Shown piece by piece: positions 10,756 to 23,681 of a stretch of DNA of 64,000 nucleotides. Source of the DNA: Auanema rhodensis. Lineage: Eukaryota > Nematoda > Chromadorea > Rhabditida > Rhabditidae. Below the pieces are notes generated by a model. That model was given only the letters and a program-made list of their open reading frames with translations, was not told where the DNA came from and made no database searches. Positions within the stretch are counted from its first letter, which is position 1, and every line of letters begins with the position of its first letter. The stretch is taken from contig OZ059894.1 of NCBI GenBank assembly GCA_964057225.1, positions 20,676,476 to 20,740,475 on the forward strand. Reading direction: 5' to 3'. The position numbers and the translations under genes are program-made.

Positions 10756-13700
10756 TTAATACAAAAATTAGTTATGATCGTTTGAAAAATGATGCATTAG
10801 TGTATGTTGAGTTTCCATGTACACTCAACATTGCTTCCAAAAACATTTTGACAAAAATTTTTTCGAAAAATTTCAAAATAATTTAGCAAAAAGTAGATGT
10901 TTTTAGATTCCTTTTTTCAAGGCAAAGACGATGGACAATGTTATTCAACGAAAAAATTAATTCTTCAGGGTGAAAATCGAGGATATAAGTGTGAACTTAT
11001 ATCAGTTGATATCTCGGTGAATTTTTAAGCTAGCGCGAATCTGATAACACAGATCGACGCAGCTTAAAAATCCGCATCGAATGCACTATACTACATTGAG
11101 AAACGCTTAATACAAAAATTAGTTATGATCGTTTGAAAAATGATGCATTAGTGTATGTTGAGTTTCCATGTACACTCAACATTGCTTCCAAAAACATTTT
11201 GACAAAAATTTTTTCGAAAAATTTCAAAATAATTTAGCAAAAAGTAGATGTTTTTAGATTCCTTTTTTCAAGGCAAAGACGATGGACAATGTTATTCAAC
11301 GAAAAAATTAATTCTTCAGGGTGAAAATCGAGGATAAAAGTGTGAACTTATATCAGTTGATATCTCGGTGCATTTTTAAGCTAGCGCAAATCTGATAACA
11401 CAGATCGACGCAGCTTAAAAATCCGCATCGAATGCACTATACTACATTGAGAAACGCTTAAAACAAAAATTAGTTATGATCGTTTGAAAAATGATGCATT
11501 AGTGTATGTTGAGTTTCCATGTACACTCAACATTGCTTCCAAAAACATTTTGACAAAAATTTTTTCGAAAAATTTCGAAATAATTTAGCAAAAAGTAGAT
11601 GTTTTTAGATTCCATTTTTCAAGGCAAAGACGATGGACAATGTTATTCAACGAAAAAATTAATTCTTCAGGGTGAAAATCGAGGATATAAGTGTGAACTT
11701 ATATCAGTTGATATCTCGGTGCATTTTTAAGCTAGCGCAAATCTGATAACACAGATCGACGCAGCTTCAAAATCCGCATCGAATGCACTATACTACATTG
11801 AGAAACGCTCAATACAAAAATTAGTTATGATCGTTTGAAAAATGATGCATTAGTGTATGTTGAGTTTCCATGTACACTCAACATTGCTTCCAAAAACATT
11901 TTGACAAAAATTTTTTCGAGAAATTTCAAAATAATTCAGCAAAAAGTAGATGTTTTTAGATTCCTTTTTTCAAGGCAAAGACGATGGACAATGTTATTCA
12001 ACGAAAAAATTAATTCTTCAGGGTGAAAATCGAGGATATAAGTGTGAACTTATATCAGTTGATATCTCGGTGAATTTTTAAGCTAGCGCGAATCTGATAA
12101 CACAGATCGACGCAGCTTAAAAATCCGCATCGAATGCACTATACTACATTGAGAAACGCTTAATACAAAAATTAGTTATGATCGTTTGAAAAATGATGCA
12201 TTAGTGTATGTTGAGTTTCCATGTACACTCAACATTGCTTCCAAAAACATTTTGACAAAAATTTTTTCGAAAAATTTCAAAACAATTTAGCAAAAAGTAG
12301 ATGTTTTTAGATTCCTTTTTTCAAGGCAAAGACGATGGACAATGTTATTCAACGAAAAAATTAATTCTTCAGGGTGAAAATCGAGGATAAAAGTGTGAAC
12401 TTATATCAGTTGATATCTCGGTGCATTTTTAAGCTAGCGCAAATCTGATAACACAGATCGACGCAGCTTAAAAATCCGCATCGAATGCACTATACTACAT
12501 TGAGAAACGCTTAATACAAAAATTAGTTATGATCGTTTGAAAAATGATGCATTAGTGTATGTTGAGTTTCCATGTACACTCAACATTGCTTCCAAAAACA
12601 TTTTGACAAAAATTTTTTCGAAAAATTTCGAAATAATTTAGCAAAAAGTAGATGTTTTTAGATTCCATTTTTCAAGGCAAAGACGATGGACAATGTTATT
12701 CAACGAAAAAATTAATTCTTCAGGGTGAAAATCGAGGATAAAAGTGTGAACTTATATCAGTTGATATCTCGGTGCATTTTTAAGCTAGCGCAAATCTGAT
12801 AACACAGATCGACGCAGCTTAAAAATCCGCATCGAATGCACTATACTACATTGAGAAACGCTCAATACAAAAATTAGTTATGATCGTTTGAAAAATGATG
12901 CATTAGTGTATGTTGAGTTTCCATGTACACTCAACATTGCTTCCAAAAACATTTTGACAAAAATTTTTTCGAAAAATTTCGAAATAATTTAGCAAAAAGT
13001 AGATGTTTTTAGATTCCATTTTTCAAGGCAAAGACGATGGACAATGTTATTCAACGAAAAAATTAATTCTTCAGGGTGAAAATCGAGGATATAAGTGTGA
13101 ACTTATATCAGTTGATATCTCGGTGCATTTTTAAGCTAGCGCAAATCTGATAACACAGATCGACGCAGCTTCAAAATCCGCATCGAATGCACTATACTAC
13201 ATTGAGAAACGCTCAATACAAAAATTAGTTATGATCGTTTGAAAAATGATGCATTAGTGTATGTTGAGTTTCCATGTACACTCAACATTGCTTCCAAAAA
13301 CATTTTGACAAAAATTTTTTCGAAAAATTTCAAAATAATTTAGCAAAAAGTAGATGTTTTTAGATTCCTTTTTTCAAGGCAAAGACGATGGACAATGTTA
13401 TTCAACGAAAAAATTAATTCTTCAGGGTGAAAATCGAGGATAAAAGTGTGAACTTATATCAGTTGATATCTCGGTGCATTTTTAAGCTAGCGCGAATCTG
13501 ATAACACAGATCGACGCAGCTTAAAAATCCGCATCGAATGCACTATACTACATTGAGAAACGCTTAATACAAAAATTAGTTATGATCGTTTGAAAAATGA
13601 TGCATTAGTGTATGTTGAGTTTCCATGTACACTCAACATTGCTTCCAAAAACATTTTGACAAAAATTTTTTCGAAAAATTTCAAAATAATTTAGCGAAAA

Positions 13701-13914
13701 GTAGATGTTTTTAGATTCCTTTTTTCAAGGCAAAGACGATGGACAATGTTATTCAACAAAAAAATTAATTCTTCAGGGTGAAAATCGAGGATAAAAGTGT
13801 GAACTTATATCAGTTGATATCTCGGTGCATTTTTAAGCTAGCGCAAATCTGATAACACAGATCGACGCAGCTTAAAAATCCGCATCGAATGCACTATACT
13901 ACATTGAGAAACGT
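10756..13914 (+). repeat. 9-monomer higher-order unit, copy 1 (3,159 bp)
   Basis: This matches the following 3,159 bp, including rare variants: ACAATTTAG at about 12,281 and 15,440, CTTAAAAC at about 11,461 and 14,620, and CAACAAAA at about 13,757 and 16,916. The first mismatch on the left is 10,755 against 13,914 and on the right 14,034 against 17,193. The true boundary therefore lies between 10,756 and 10,874. Confidence 0.88.
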
Positions 13915-16900
13915 TTAATACAAAAATTAGTTATGATCGTTTGAAAAATGATGCATTAGTGTATGTTGAGTTTCCATGTACACTCAACATTGCTTCCAAA
14001 AACATTTTGACAAAAATTTTTTCGAAAAATTTCAAAATAATTTAGCAAAAAGTAGATGTTTTTAGATTCCTTTTTTCAAGGCAAAGACGATGGACAATGT
14101 TATTCAACGAAAAAATTAATTCTTCAGGGTGAAAATCGAGGATATAAGTGTGAACTTATATCAGTTGATATCTCGGTGAATTTTTAAGCTAGCGCGAATC
14201 TGATAACACAGATCGACGCAGCTTAAAAATCCGCATCGAATGCACTATACTACATTGAGAAACGCTTAATACAAAAATTAGTTATGATCGTTTGAAAAAT
14301 GATGCATTAGTGTATGTTGAGTTTCCATGTACACTCAACATTGCTTCCAAAAACATTTTGACAAAAATTTTTTCGAAAAATTTCAAAATAATTTAGCAAA
14401 AAGTAGATGTTTTTAGATTCCTTTTTTCAAGGCAAAGACGATGGACAATGTTATTCAACGAAAAAATTAATTCTTCAGGGTGAAAATCGAGGATAAAAGT
14501 GTGAACTTATATCAGTTGATATCTCGGTGCATTTTTAAGCTAGCGCAAATCTGATAACACAGATCGACGCAGCTTAAAAATCCGCATCGAATGCACTATA
14601 CTACATTGAGAAACGCTTAAAACAAAAATTAGTTATGATCGTTTGAAAAATGATGCATTAGTGTATGTTGAGTTTCCATGTACACTCAACATTGCTTCCA
14701 AAAACATTTTGACAAAAATTTTTTCGAAAAATTTCGAAATAATTTAGCAAAAAGTAGATGTTTTTAGATTCCATTTTTCAAGGCAAAGACGATGGACAAT
14801 GTTATTCAACGAAAAAATTAATTCTTCAGGGTGAAAATCGAGGATATAAGTGTGAACTTATATCAGTTGATATCTCGGTGCATTTTTAAGCTAGCGCAAA
14901 TCTGATAACACAGATCGACGCAGCTTCAAAATCCGCATCGAATGCACTATACTACATTGAGAAACGCTCAATACAAAAATTAGTTATGATCGTTTGAAAA
15001 ATGATGCATTAGTGTATGTTGAGTTTCCATGTACACTCAACATTGCTTCCAAAAACATTTTGACAAAAATTTTTTCGAGAAATTTCAAAATAATTCAGCA
15101 AAAAGTAGATGTTTTTAGATTCCTTTTTTCAAGGCAAAGACGATGGACAATGTTATTCAACGAAAAAATTAATTCTTCAGGGTGAAAATCGAGGATATAA
15201 GTGTGAACTTATATCAGTTGATATCTCGGTGAATTTTTAAGCTAGCGCGAATCTGATAACACAGATCGACGCAGCTTAAAAATCCGCATCGAATGCACTA
15301 TACTACATTGAGAAACGCTTAATACAAAAATTAGTTATGATCGTTTGAAAAATGATGCATTAGTGTATGTTGAGTTTCCATGTACACTCAACATTGCTTC
15401 CAAAAACATTTTGACAAAAATTTTTTCGAAAAATTTCAAAACAATTTAGCAAAAAGTAGATGTTTTTAGATTCCTTTTTTCAAGGCAAAGACGATGGACA
15501 ATGTTATTCAACGAAAAAATTAATTCTTCAGGGTGAAAATCGAGGATAAAAGTGTGAACTTATATCAGTTGATATCTCGGTGCATTTTTAAGCTAGCGCA
15601 AATCTGATAACACAGATCGACGCAGCTTAAAAATCCGCATCGAATGCACTATACTACATTGAGAAACGCTTAATACAAAAATTAGTTATGATCGTTTGAA
15701 AAATGATGCATTAGTGTATGTTGAGTTTCCATGTACACTCAACATTGCTTCCAAAAACATTTTGACAAAAATTTTTTCGAAAAATTTCGAAATAATTTAG
15801 CAAAAAGTAGATGTTTTTAGATTCCATTTTTCAAGGCAAAGACGATGGACAATGTTATTCAACGAAAAAATTAATTCTTCAGGGTGAAAATCGAGGATAA
15901 AAGTGTGAACTTATATCAGTTGATATCTCGGTGCATTTTTAAGCTAGCGCAAATCTGATAACACAGATCGACGCAGCTTAAAAATCCGCATCGAATGCAC
16001 TATACTACATTGAGAAACGCTCAATACAAAAATTAGTTATGATCGTTTGAAAAATGATGCATTAGTGTATGTTGAGTTTCCATGTACACTCAACATTGCT
16101 TCCAAAAACATTTTGACAAAAATTTTTTCGAAAAATTTCGAAATAATTTAGCAAAAAGTAGATGTTTTTAGATTCCATTTTTCAAGGCAAAGACGATGGA
16201 CAATGTTATTCAACGAAAAAATTAATTCTTCAGGGTGAAAATCGAGGATATAAGTGTGAACTTATATCAGTTGATATCTCGGTGCATTTTTAAGCTAGCG
16301 CAAATCTGATAACACAGATCGACGCAGCTTCAAAATCCGCATCGAATGCACTATACTACATTGAGAAACGCTCAATACAAAAATTAGTTATGATCGTTTG
16401 AAAAATGATGCATTAGTGTATGTTGAGTTTCCATGTACACTCAACATTGCTTCCAAAAACATTTTGACAAAAATTTTTTCGAAAAATTTCAAAATAATTT
16501 AGCAAAAAGTAGATGTTTTTAGATTCCTTTTTTCAAGGCAAAGACGATGGACAATGTTATTCAACGAAAAAATTAATTCTTCAGGGTGAAAATCGAGGAT
16601 AAAAGTGTGAACTTATATCAGTTGATATCTCGGTGCATTTTTAAGCTAGCGCGAATCTGATAACACAGATCGACGCAGCTTAAAAATCCGCATCGAATGC
16701 ACTATACTACATTGAGAAACGCTTAATACAAAAATTAGTTATGATCGTTTGAAAAATGATGCATTAGTGTATGTTGAGTTTCCATGTACACTCAACATTG
16801 CTTCCAAAAACATTTTGACAAAAATTTTTTCGAAAAATTTCAAAATAATTTAGCGAAAAGTAGATGTTTTTAGATTCCTTTTTTCAAGGCAAAGACGATG

Positions 16901-17073
16901 GACAATGTTATTCAACAAAAAAATTAATTCTTCAGGGTGAAAATCGAGGATAAAAGTGTGAACTTATATCAGTTGATATCTCGGTGCATTTTTAAGCTAG
17001 CGCAAATCTGATAACACAGATCGACGCAGCTTAAAAATCCGCATCGAATGCACTATACTACATTGAGAAACGT
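13915..17073 (+). repeat. 9-monomer higher-order unit, copy 2 (3,159 bp)
   Basis: This is the tandem partner of the preceding unit, and identity runs about 119 bp past its nominal end, to 17,192. It contains subfamily I monomer 14,994, matching 11,835. I saw no substitution separating the two copies at the sites checked, so the duplication is recent relative to monomer divergence. Confidence 0.88.
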
Positions 17074-20000
17074 TTAATACAAAAATTAGTTATGATCGTT
17101 TGAAAAATGATGCATTAGTGTATGTTGAGTTTCCATGTACACTCAACATTGCTTCCAAAAACATTTTGACAAAAATTTTTTCGAAAAATTTCGAAATAAT
17201 TTAGCAAAAAGTAGATGTTTTTAGATTCCATTTTTCAAGGCAAAGACGATGGACAATGTTATTCAACGAAAAAATTAATTCTTCAGGGTGAAAATCGAGG
17301 ATAAAAGTGTGAACTTATATCAGTTGATATCTCGGTGCATTTTTAAGCTAGCGCAAATCTGATAACACAGATCGACGCAGCTTAAAAATCCGCATCGAAT
17401 GCACTATACTACATTGAGAAACGCTTAAAACAAAAATTAGTTATGATCGTTTGAAAAATGATGCATTAGTGTATGTTGAGTTTCCATGTACACTCAACAT
17501 TGCTTCCAAAAACATTTTGACAAAAATTTTTTCGAAAAATTTCGAAATAATTTAGCAAAAAGTAGATGTTTTTAGATTCCATTTTTCAAGGCAAAGACGA
17601 TGGACAATGTTATTCAACGAAAAAATTAATTCTTCAGGGTGAAAATCGAGGATATAAGTGTGAACTTATATCAGTTGATATCTCGGTGCATTTTTAAGCT
17701 AGCGCAAATCTGATAACACAGATCGACGCAGCTTCAAAATCCGCATCGAATGCACTATACTACATTGAGAAACGCTCAATACAAAAATTAGTTATGATCG
17801 TTTGAAAAATGATGCATTAGTGTATGTTGAGTTTCCATGTACACTCAACATTGCTTCCAAAAACATTTTGACAAAAATTTTTTCGAAAAATTTCGAAATA
17901 ATTTAGCAAAAAGTAGATGTTTTTAGATTCCATTTTTCAAGGCAAAGACGATGGACAATGTTATTCAACGAAAAAATTAATTCTTCAGGGTGAAAATCGA
18001 GGATATAAGTGTGAACTTATATCAGTTGATATCTCGGTGCATTTTTAAGCTAGCGCAAATCTGATAACACAGATCGACGCAGCTTCAAAATCCGCATCGA
18101 ATGCACTATACTACATTGAGAAACGCTCAATACAAAAATTAGTTATGATCGTTTGAAAAATGATGCATTAGTGTATGTTGAGTTTCCATGTACACTCAAC
18201 ATTGCTTCCAAAAACATTTTGACAAAAATTTTTTCGAAAAATTTCAAAATAATTTAGCAAAAAGTAGATGTTTTTAGATTCCTTTTTTCAAGGCAAAGAC
18301 GATGGACAATGTTATTCAACGAAAAAATTAATTCTTCAGGGTGAAAATCGAGGATAAAAGTGTGAACTTATATCAGTTGATATCTCGGTGCATTTTTAAG
18401 CTAGCGCGAATCTGATAACACAGATCGACGCAGCTTAAAAATCCGCATCGAATGCACTATACTACATTGAGAAACGCTTAAAACAAAAATTAGTTATGAT
18501 CGTTTGAAAAATGATGCATTAGTGTATGTTGAGTTTCCATGTACACTCAACATTGCTTCCAAAAACATTTTGACAAAAATTTTTTCGAAAAATTTCGAAA
18601 TAATTTAGCAAAAAGTAGATGTTTTTAGATTCCATTTTTCAAGGCAAAGACGATGGACAATGTTATTCAACGAAAAAATTAATTCTTCAGGGTGAAAATC
18701 GAGGATATAAGTGTGAACTTATATCAGTTGATATCTCGGTGCATTTTTAAGCTAGCGCAAATCTGATAACACAGATCGACGCAGCTTCAAAATCCGCATC
18801 GAATGCACTATACTACATTGAGAAACGCTCAATACAAAAATTAGTTATGATCGTTTGAAAAATGATGCATTAGTGTATGTTGAGTTTCCATGTACACTCA
18901 ACATTGCTTCCAAAAACATTTTGACAAAAATTTTTTCGAGAAATTTCAAAATAATTCAGCAAAAAGTAGATGTTTTTAGATTCCTTTTTTCAAGGCAAAG
19001 ACGATGGACAATGTTATTCAACGAAAAAATTAATTCTTCAGGGTGAAAATCGAGGATATAAGTGTGAACTTATATCAGTTGATATCTCGGTGAATTTTTA
19101 AGCTAGCGCGAATCTGATAACACAGATCGACGCAGCTTAAAAATCCGCATCGAATGCACTATACTACATTGAGAAACGCTTAATACAAAAATTAGTTATG
19201 ATCGTTTGAAAAATGATGCATTAGTGTATGTTGAGTTTCCATGTACACTCAACATTGCTTCCAAAAACATTTTGACAAAAATTTTTTCGAAAAATTTCAA
19301 AACAATTTAGCAAAAAGTAGATGTTTTTAGATTCCTTTTTTCAAGGCAAAGACGATGGACAATGTTATTCAACGAAAAAATTAATTCTTCAGGGTGAAAA
19401 TCGAGGATAAAAGTGTGAACTTATATCAGTTGATATCTCGGTGCATTTTTAAGCTAGCGCAAATCTGATAACACAGATCGACGCAGCTTAAAAATCCGCA
19501 TCGAATGCACTATACTACATTGAGAAACGCTTAATACAAAAATTAGTTATGATCGTTTGAAAAATGATGCATTAGTGTATGTTGAGTTTCCATGTACACT
19601 CAACATTGCTTCCAAAAACATTTTGACAAAAATTTTTTCGAAAAATTTCAAAATAATTTAGCGAAAAGTAGATGTTTTTAGATTCCTTTTTTCAAGGCAA
19701 AGACGATGGACAATGTTATTCAACGAAAAAATTAATTCTTCAGGGTGAAAATCGAGGATAAAAGTGTGAACTTATATCAGTTGATATCTCGGTGCATTTT
19801 TAAGCTAGCGCAAATCTGATAACACAGATCGACGCAGCTTAAAAATCCGCATCGAATGCACTATACTACATTGAGAAACGTTTAATACAAAAATTAGTTA
19901 TGATCGTTTGAAAAATGATGCATTAGTGTATGTTGAGTTTCCATGTACACTCAACATTGCTTCCAAAAACATTTTGACAAAAATTTTTTCGAAAAATTTC

Positions 20001-22809
20001 GAAATAATTTAGCAAAAAGTAGATGTTTTTAGATTCCATTTTTCAAGGCAAAGACGATGGACAATGTTATTCAACGAAAAAATTAATTCTTCAGGGTGAA
20101 AATCGAGGATAAAAGTGTGAACTTATATCAGTTGATATCTCGGTGCATTTTTAAGCTAGCGCAAATCTGATAACACAGATCGACGCAGCTTAAAAATCCG
20201 CATCGAATGCACTATACTACATTGAGAAACGCTTAAAACAAAAATTAGTTATGATCGTTTGAAAAATGATGCATTAGTGTATGTTGAGTTTCCATGTACA
20301 CTCAACATTGCTTCCAAAAACATTTTGACAAAAATTTTTTCGAAAAATTTCGAAATAATTTAGCAAAAAGTAGATGTTTTTAGATTCCATTTTTCAAGGC
20401 AAAGACGATGGACAATGTTATTCAACGAAAAAATTAATTCTTCAGGGTGAAAATCGAGGATATAAGTGTGAACTTATATCAGTTGATATCTCGGTGCATT
20501 TTTAAGCTAGCGCAAATCTGATAACACAGATCGACGCAGCTTCAAAATCCGCATCGAATGCACTATACTACATTGAGAAACGCTCAATACAAAAATTAGT
20601 TATGATCGTTTGAAAAATGATGCATTAGTGTATGTTGAGTTTCCATGTACACTCAACATTGCTTCCAAAAACATTTTGACAAAACTTTTTTCGAAAAATT
20701 TCAAAATAATTTAGCAAAAAGTAGATGTTTTTAGATTCCTTTTTTCAAGGCAAAGACGATGGACAATGTTATTCAACGAAAAAATTAATTCTTCAGGGTG
20801 AAAATCGAGGATAAAAGTGTGAACTTATATCAGTTGATATCTCGGTGCATTTTTAAGCTAGCGCGAATCTGATAACACAGATCGACGCAGCTTAAAAATC
20901 CGCATCGAATGCACTATACTACATTGAGAAACGCTTAATACAAAAATTAGTTATGATCGTTTGAAAAATGATGCATTAGTGTATGTTGAGTTTCCATGTA
21001 CACTCAACATTGCTTCCAAAAACATTTTGACAAAAATTTTTTCGAAAAATTTCAAAATAATTTAGCAAAAAGTAGATGTTTTTAGATTCCATTTTTCAAG
21101 GCAAAGACGATGGACAATGTTATTCAACGAAAAAAGTATGTCTTCAGGGTGAAAATCGAGGATATAAGTGTGAACTTATATCAGTTGATATCTCGGTGCA
21201 TTTTTAAGCTAGCGCAAATCTGATAACACAGATCGACGCAGCTTAAAAATCCGCATCGAATGCACTATACTACATTGAGAAACGCTTAAAACAAAAATTA
21301 GTTATGATCGTTTGAAAAATGATGCATTAGTGTATGTTGAGTTTCCATGTACACTCAACATTGCTTCCAAAAACATTTTGACAAAAATTTTTTCGAAAAA
21401 TTTCGAAATAATTTAGCAAAAAGTAGATGTTTTTAGATTCCATTTTTCAAGGCAAAGACGATGGACAATGTTATTCAACGAAAAAATTAATTCTTCAGGG
21501 TGAAAATCGAGGATATAAGTGTGAACTTATATCAGTTGATATCTCGGTGCATTTTTAAGCTAGCGCAAATCTGATAACACAGATCGACGCAGCTTCAAAA
21601 TCCGCATCGAATGCACTATACTACATTGAGAAACGCTCAATACAAAAATTAGTTATGATCGTTTGAAAAATGATGCATTAGTGTATGTTGAGTTTCCATG
21701 TACACTCAACATTGCTTCCAAAAACATTTTGACAAAAATTTTTTCGAGAAATTTCAAAATAATTCAGCAAAAAGTAGATGTTTTTAGATTCCTTTTTTCA
21801 AGGCAAAGACGATGGACAATGTTATTCAACGAAAAAATTAATTCTTCAGGGTGAAAATCGAGGATATAAGTGTGAACTTATATCAGTTGATATCTCGGTG
21901 AATTTTTAAGCTAGCGCGAATCTGATAACACAGATCGACGCAGCTTAAAAATCCGCATCGAATGCACTATACTACATTGAGAAACGCTTAATACAAAAAT
22001 TAGTTATGATCGTTTGAAAAATGATGCATTAGTGTATGTTGAGTTTTCATGTACACTCAACATTGCTTCCAAAAACATTTTGACAAAAATTTTTTCGAAA
22101 AATTTCAAAACAATTTAGCAAAAAGTAAATGTTTTTAGATTCCTTTTTTCAAGGCAAAGACGATGGACAATGTTATTCAACGAAAAAATTAATTCTTCAG
22201 GGTGAAAATCGAGGATAAAAGTGTGAACTTATATCAGTTGATATCTCGGTGCATTTTTAAGCTAGCGCAAATCTGATAACACAGATCGACGCAGCTTAAA
22301 AATCCGCATCGAATGCACTATACTACATTGAGAAACGCTTAATACAAAAATTAGTTATGATCGTTTGAAAAATGATGCATTAGTGTATGTTGAGTTTCCA
22401 TGTACACTCAACATTGCTTCCAAAAACATTTTGACAAAAATTTTTTCGAAAAATTTCGAAATAATTTAGCAAAAAGTAGATGTTTTTAGATTCCATTTTT
22501 CAAGGCAAAGACGATGGACAATGTTATTCAACGAAAAAATTAATTCTTCAGGGTGAAAATCGAGGATAAAAGTGTGAACTTATATCAGTTGATATCTCGG
22601 TGCATTTTTAAGCTAGCGCAAATCTGATAACACAGATCGACGCAGCTTAAAAATCCGCATCGAATGCACTATACTACATTGAGAAACGCTCAATACAAAA
22701 ATTAGTTATGATCGTTTGAAAAATGATGCATTAGTGTATGTTGAGTTTCCATGTACACTCAACATTGCTTCCAAAAACATTTTGACAAAAATTTTTTCGA
22801 AAAATTTCG
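17074..22809 (+). repeat. Mosaic block with 8- and 11-monomer offsets
   Basis: Segments match elsewhere at two offsets. About 14,547-15,788 matches 18,408-19,649 at 3,861 bp (11 monomers). About 16,840-17,860 matches 19,650-20,670 at 2,808 bp (8 monomers). About 19,320-21,050 matches 23,180-24,910 at 3,861 bp. Shared rare variants (ACAATTTAG, CGTTTAAT, CTTAAAAC, AAAACTTTTTT) support this. The change of offset inside one block means at least two duplication events were superimposed. Confidence 0.75.
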
Positions 22810-23681
22810 AAATAATTTAGCAAAAAGTAGATGTTTTTAGATTCCATTTTTCAAGGCAAAGACGATGGACAATGTTATTCAACGAAAAAATTAATTCTTC
22901 AGGGTGAAAATCGAGGATATAAGTGTGAACTTATATCAGTTGATATCTCGGTGCATTTTTAAGCTAGCGCAAATCTGATAACACAGATCGACGCAGCTTC
23001 AAAATCCGCATCGAATGCACTATACTACATTGAGAAACGCTCAATACAAAAATTAGTTATGATCGTTTGAAAAATGATGCATTAGTGTATGTTGAGTTTC
23101 CATGTACACTCAACATTGCTTCCAAAAACATTTTGACAAAAATTTTTTCGAAAAATTTCAAAATAATTTAGCAAAAAGTAGATGTTTTTAGATTCCTTTT
23201 TTCAAGGCAAAGACGATGGACAATGTTATTCAACGAAAAAATTAATTCTTCAGGGTGAAAATCGAGGATAAAAGTGTGAACTTATATCAGTTGATATCTC
23301 GGTGCATTTTTAAGCTAGCGCGAATCTGATAACACAGATCGACGCAGCTTAAAAATCCGCATCGAATGCACTATACTACATTGAGAAACGCTTAATACAA
23401 AAATTAGTTATGATCGTTTGAAAAATGATGCATTAGTGTATGTTGAGTTTCCATGTACACTCAACATTGCTTCCAAAAACATTTTGACAAAAATTTTTTC
23501 GAAAAATTTCAAAATAATTTAGCGAAAAGTAGATGTTTTTAGATTCCTTTTTTCAAGGCAAAGACGATGGACAATGTTATTCAACGAAAAAATTAATTCT
23601 TCAGGGTGAAAATCGAGGATAAAAGTGTGAACTTATATCAGTTGATATCTCGGTGCATTTTTAAGCTAGCGCAAATCTGAT

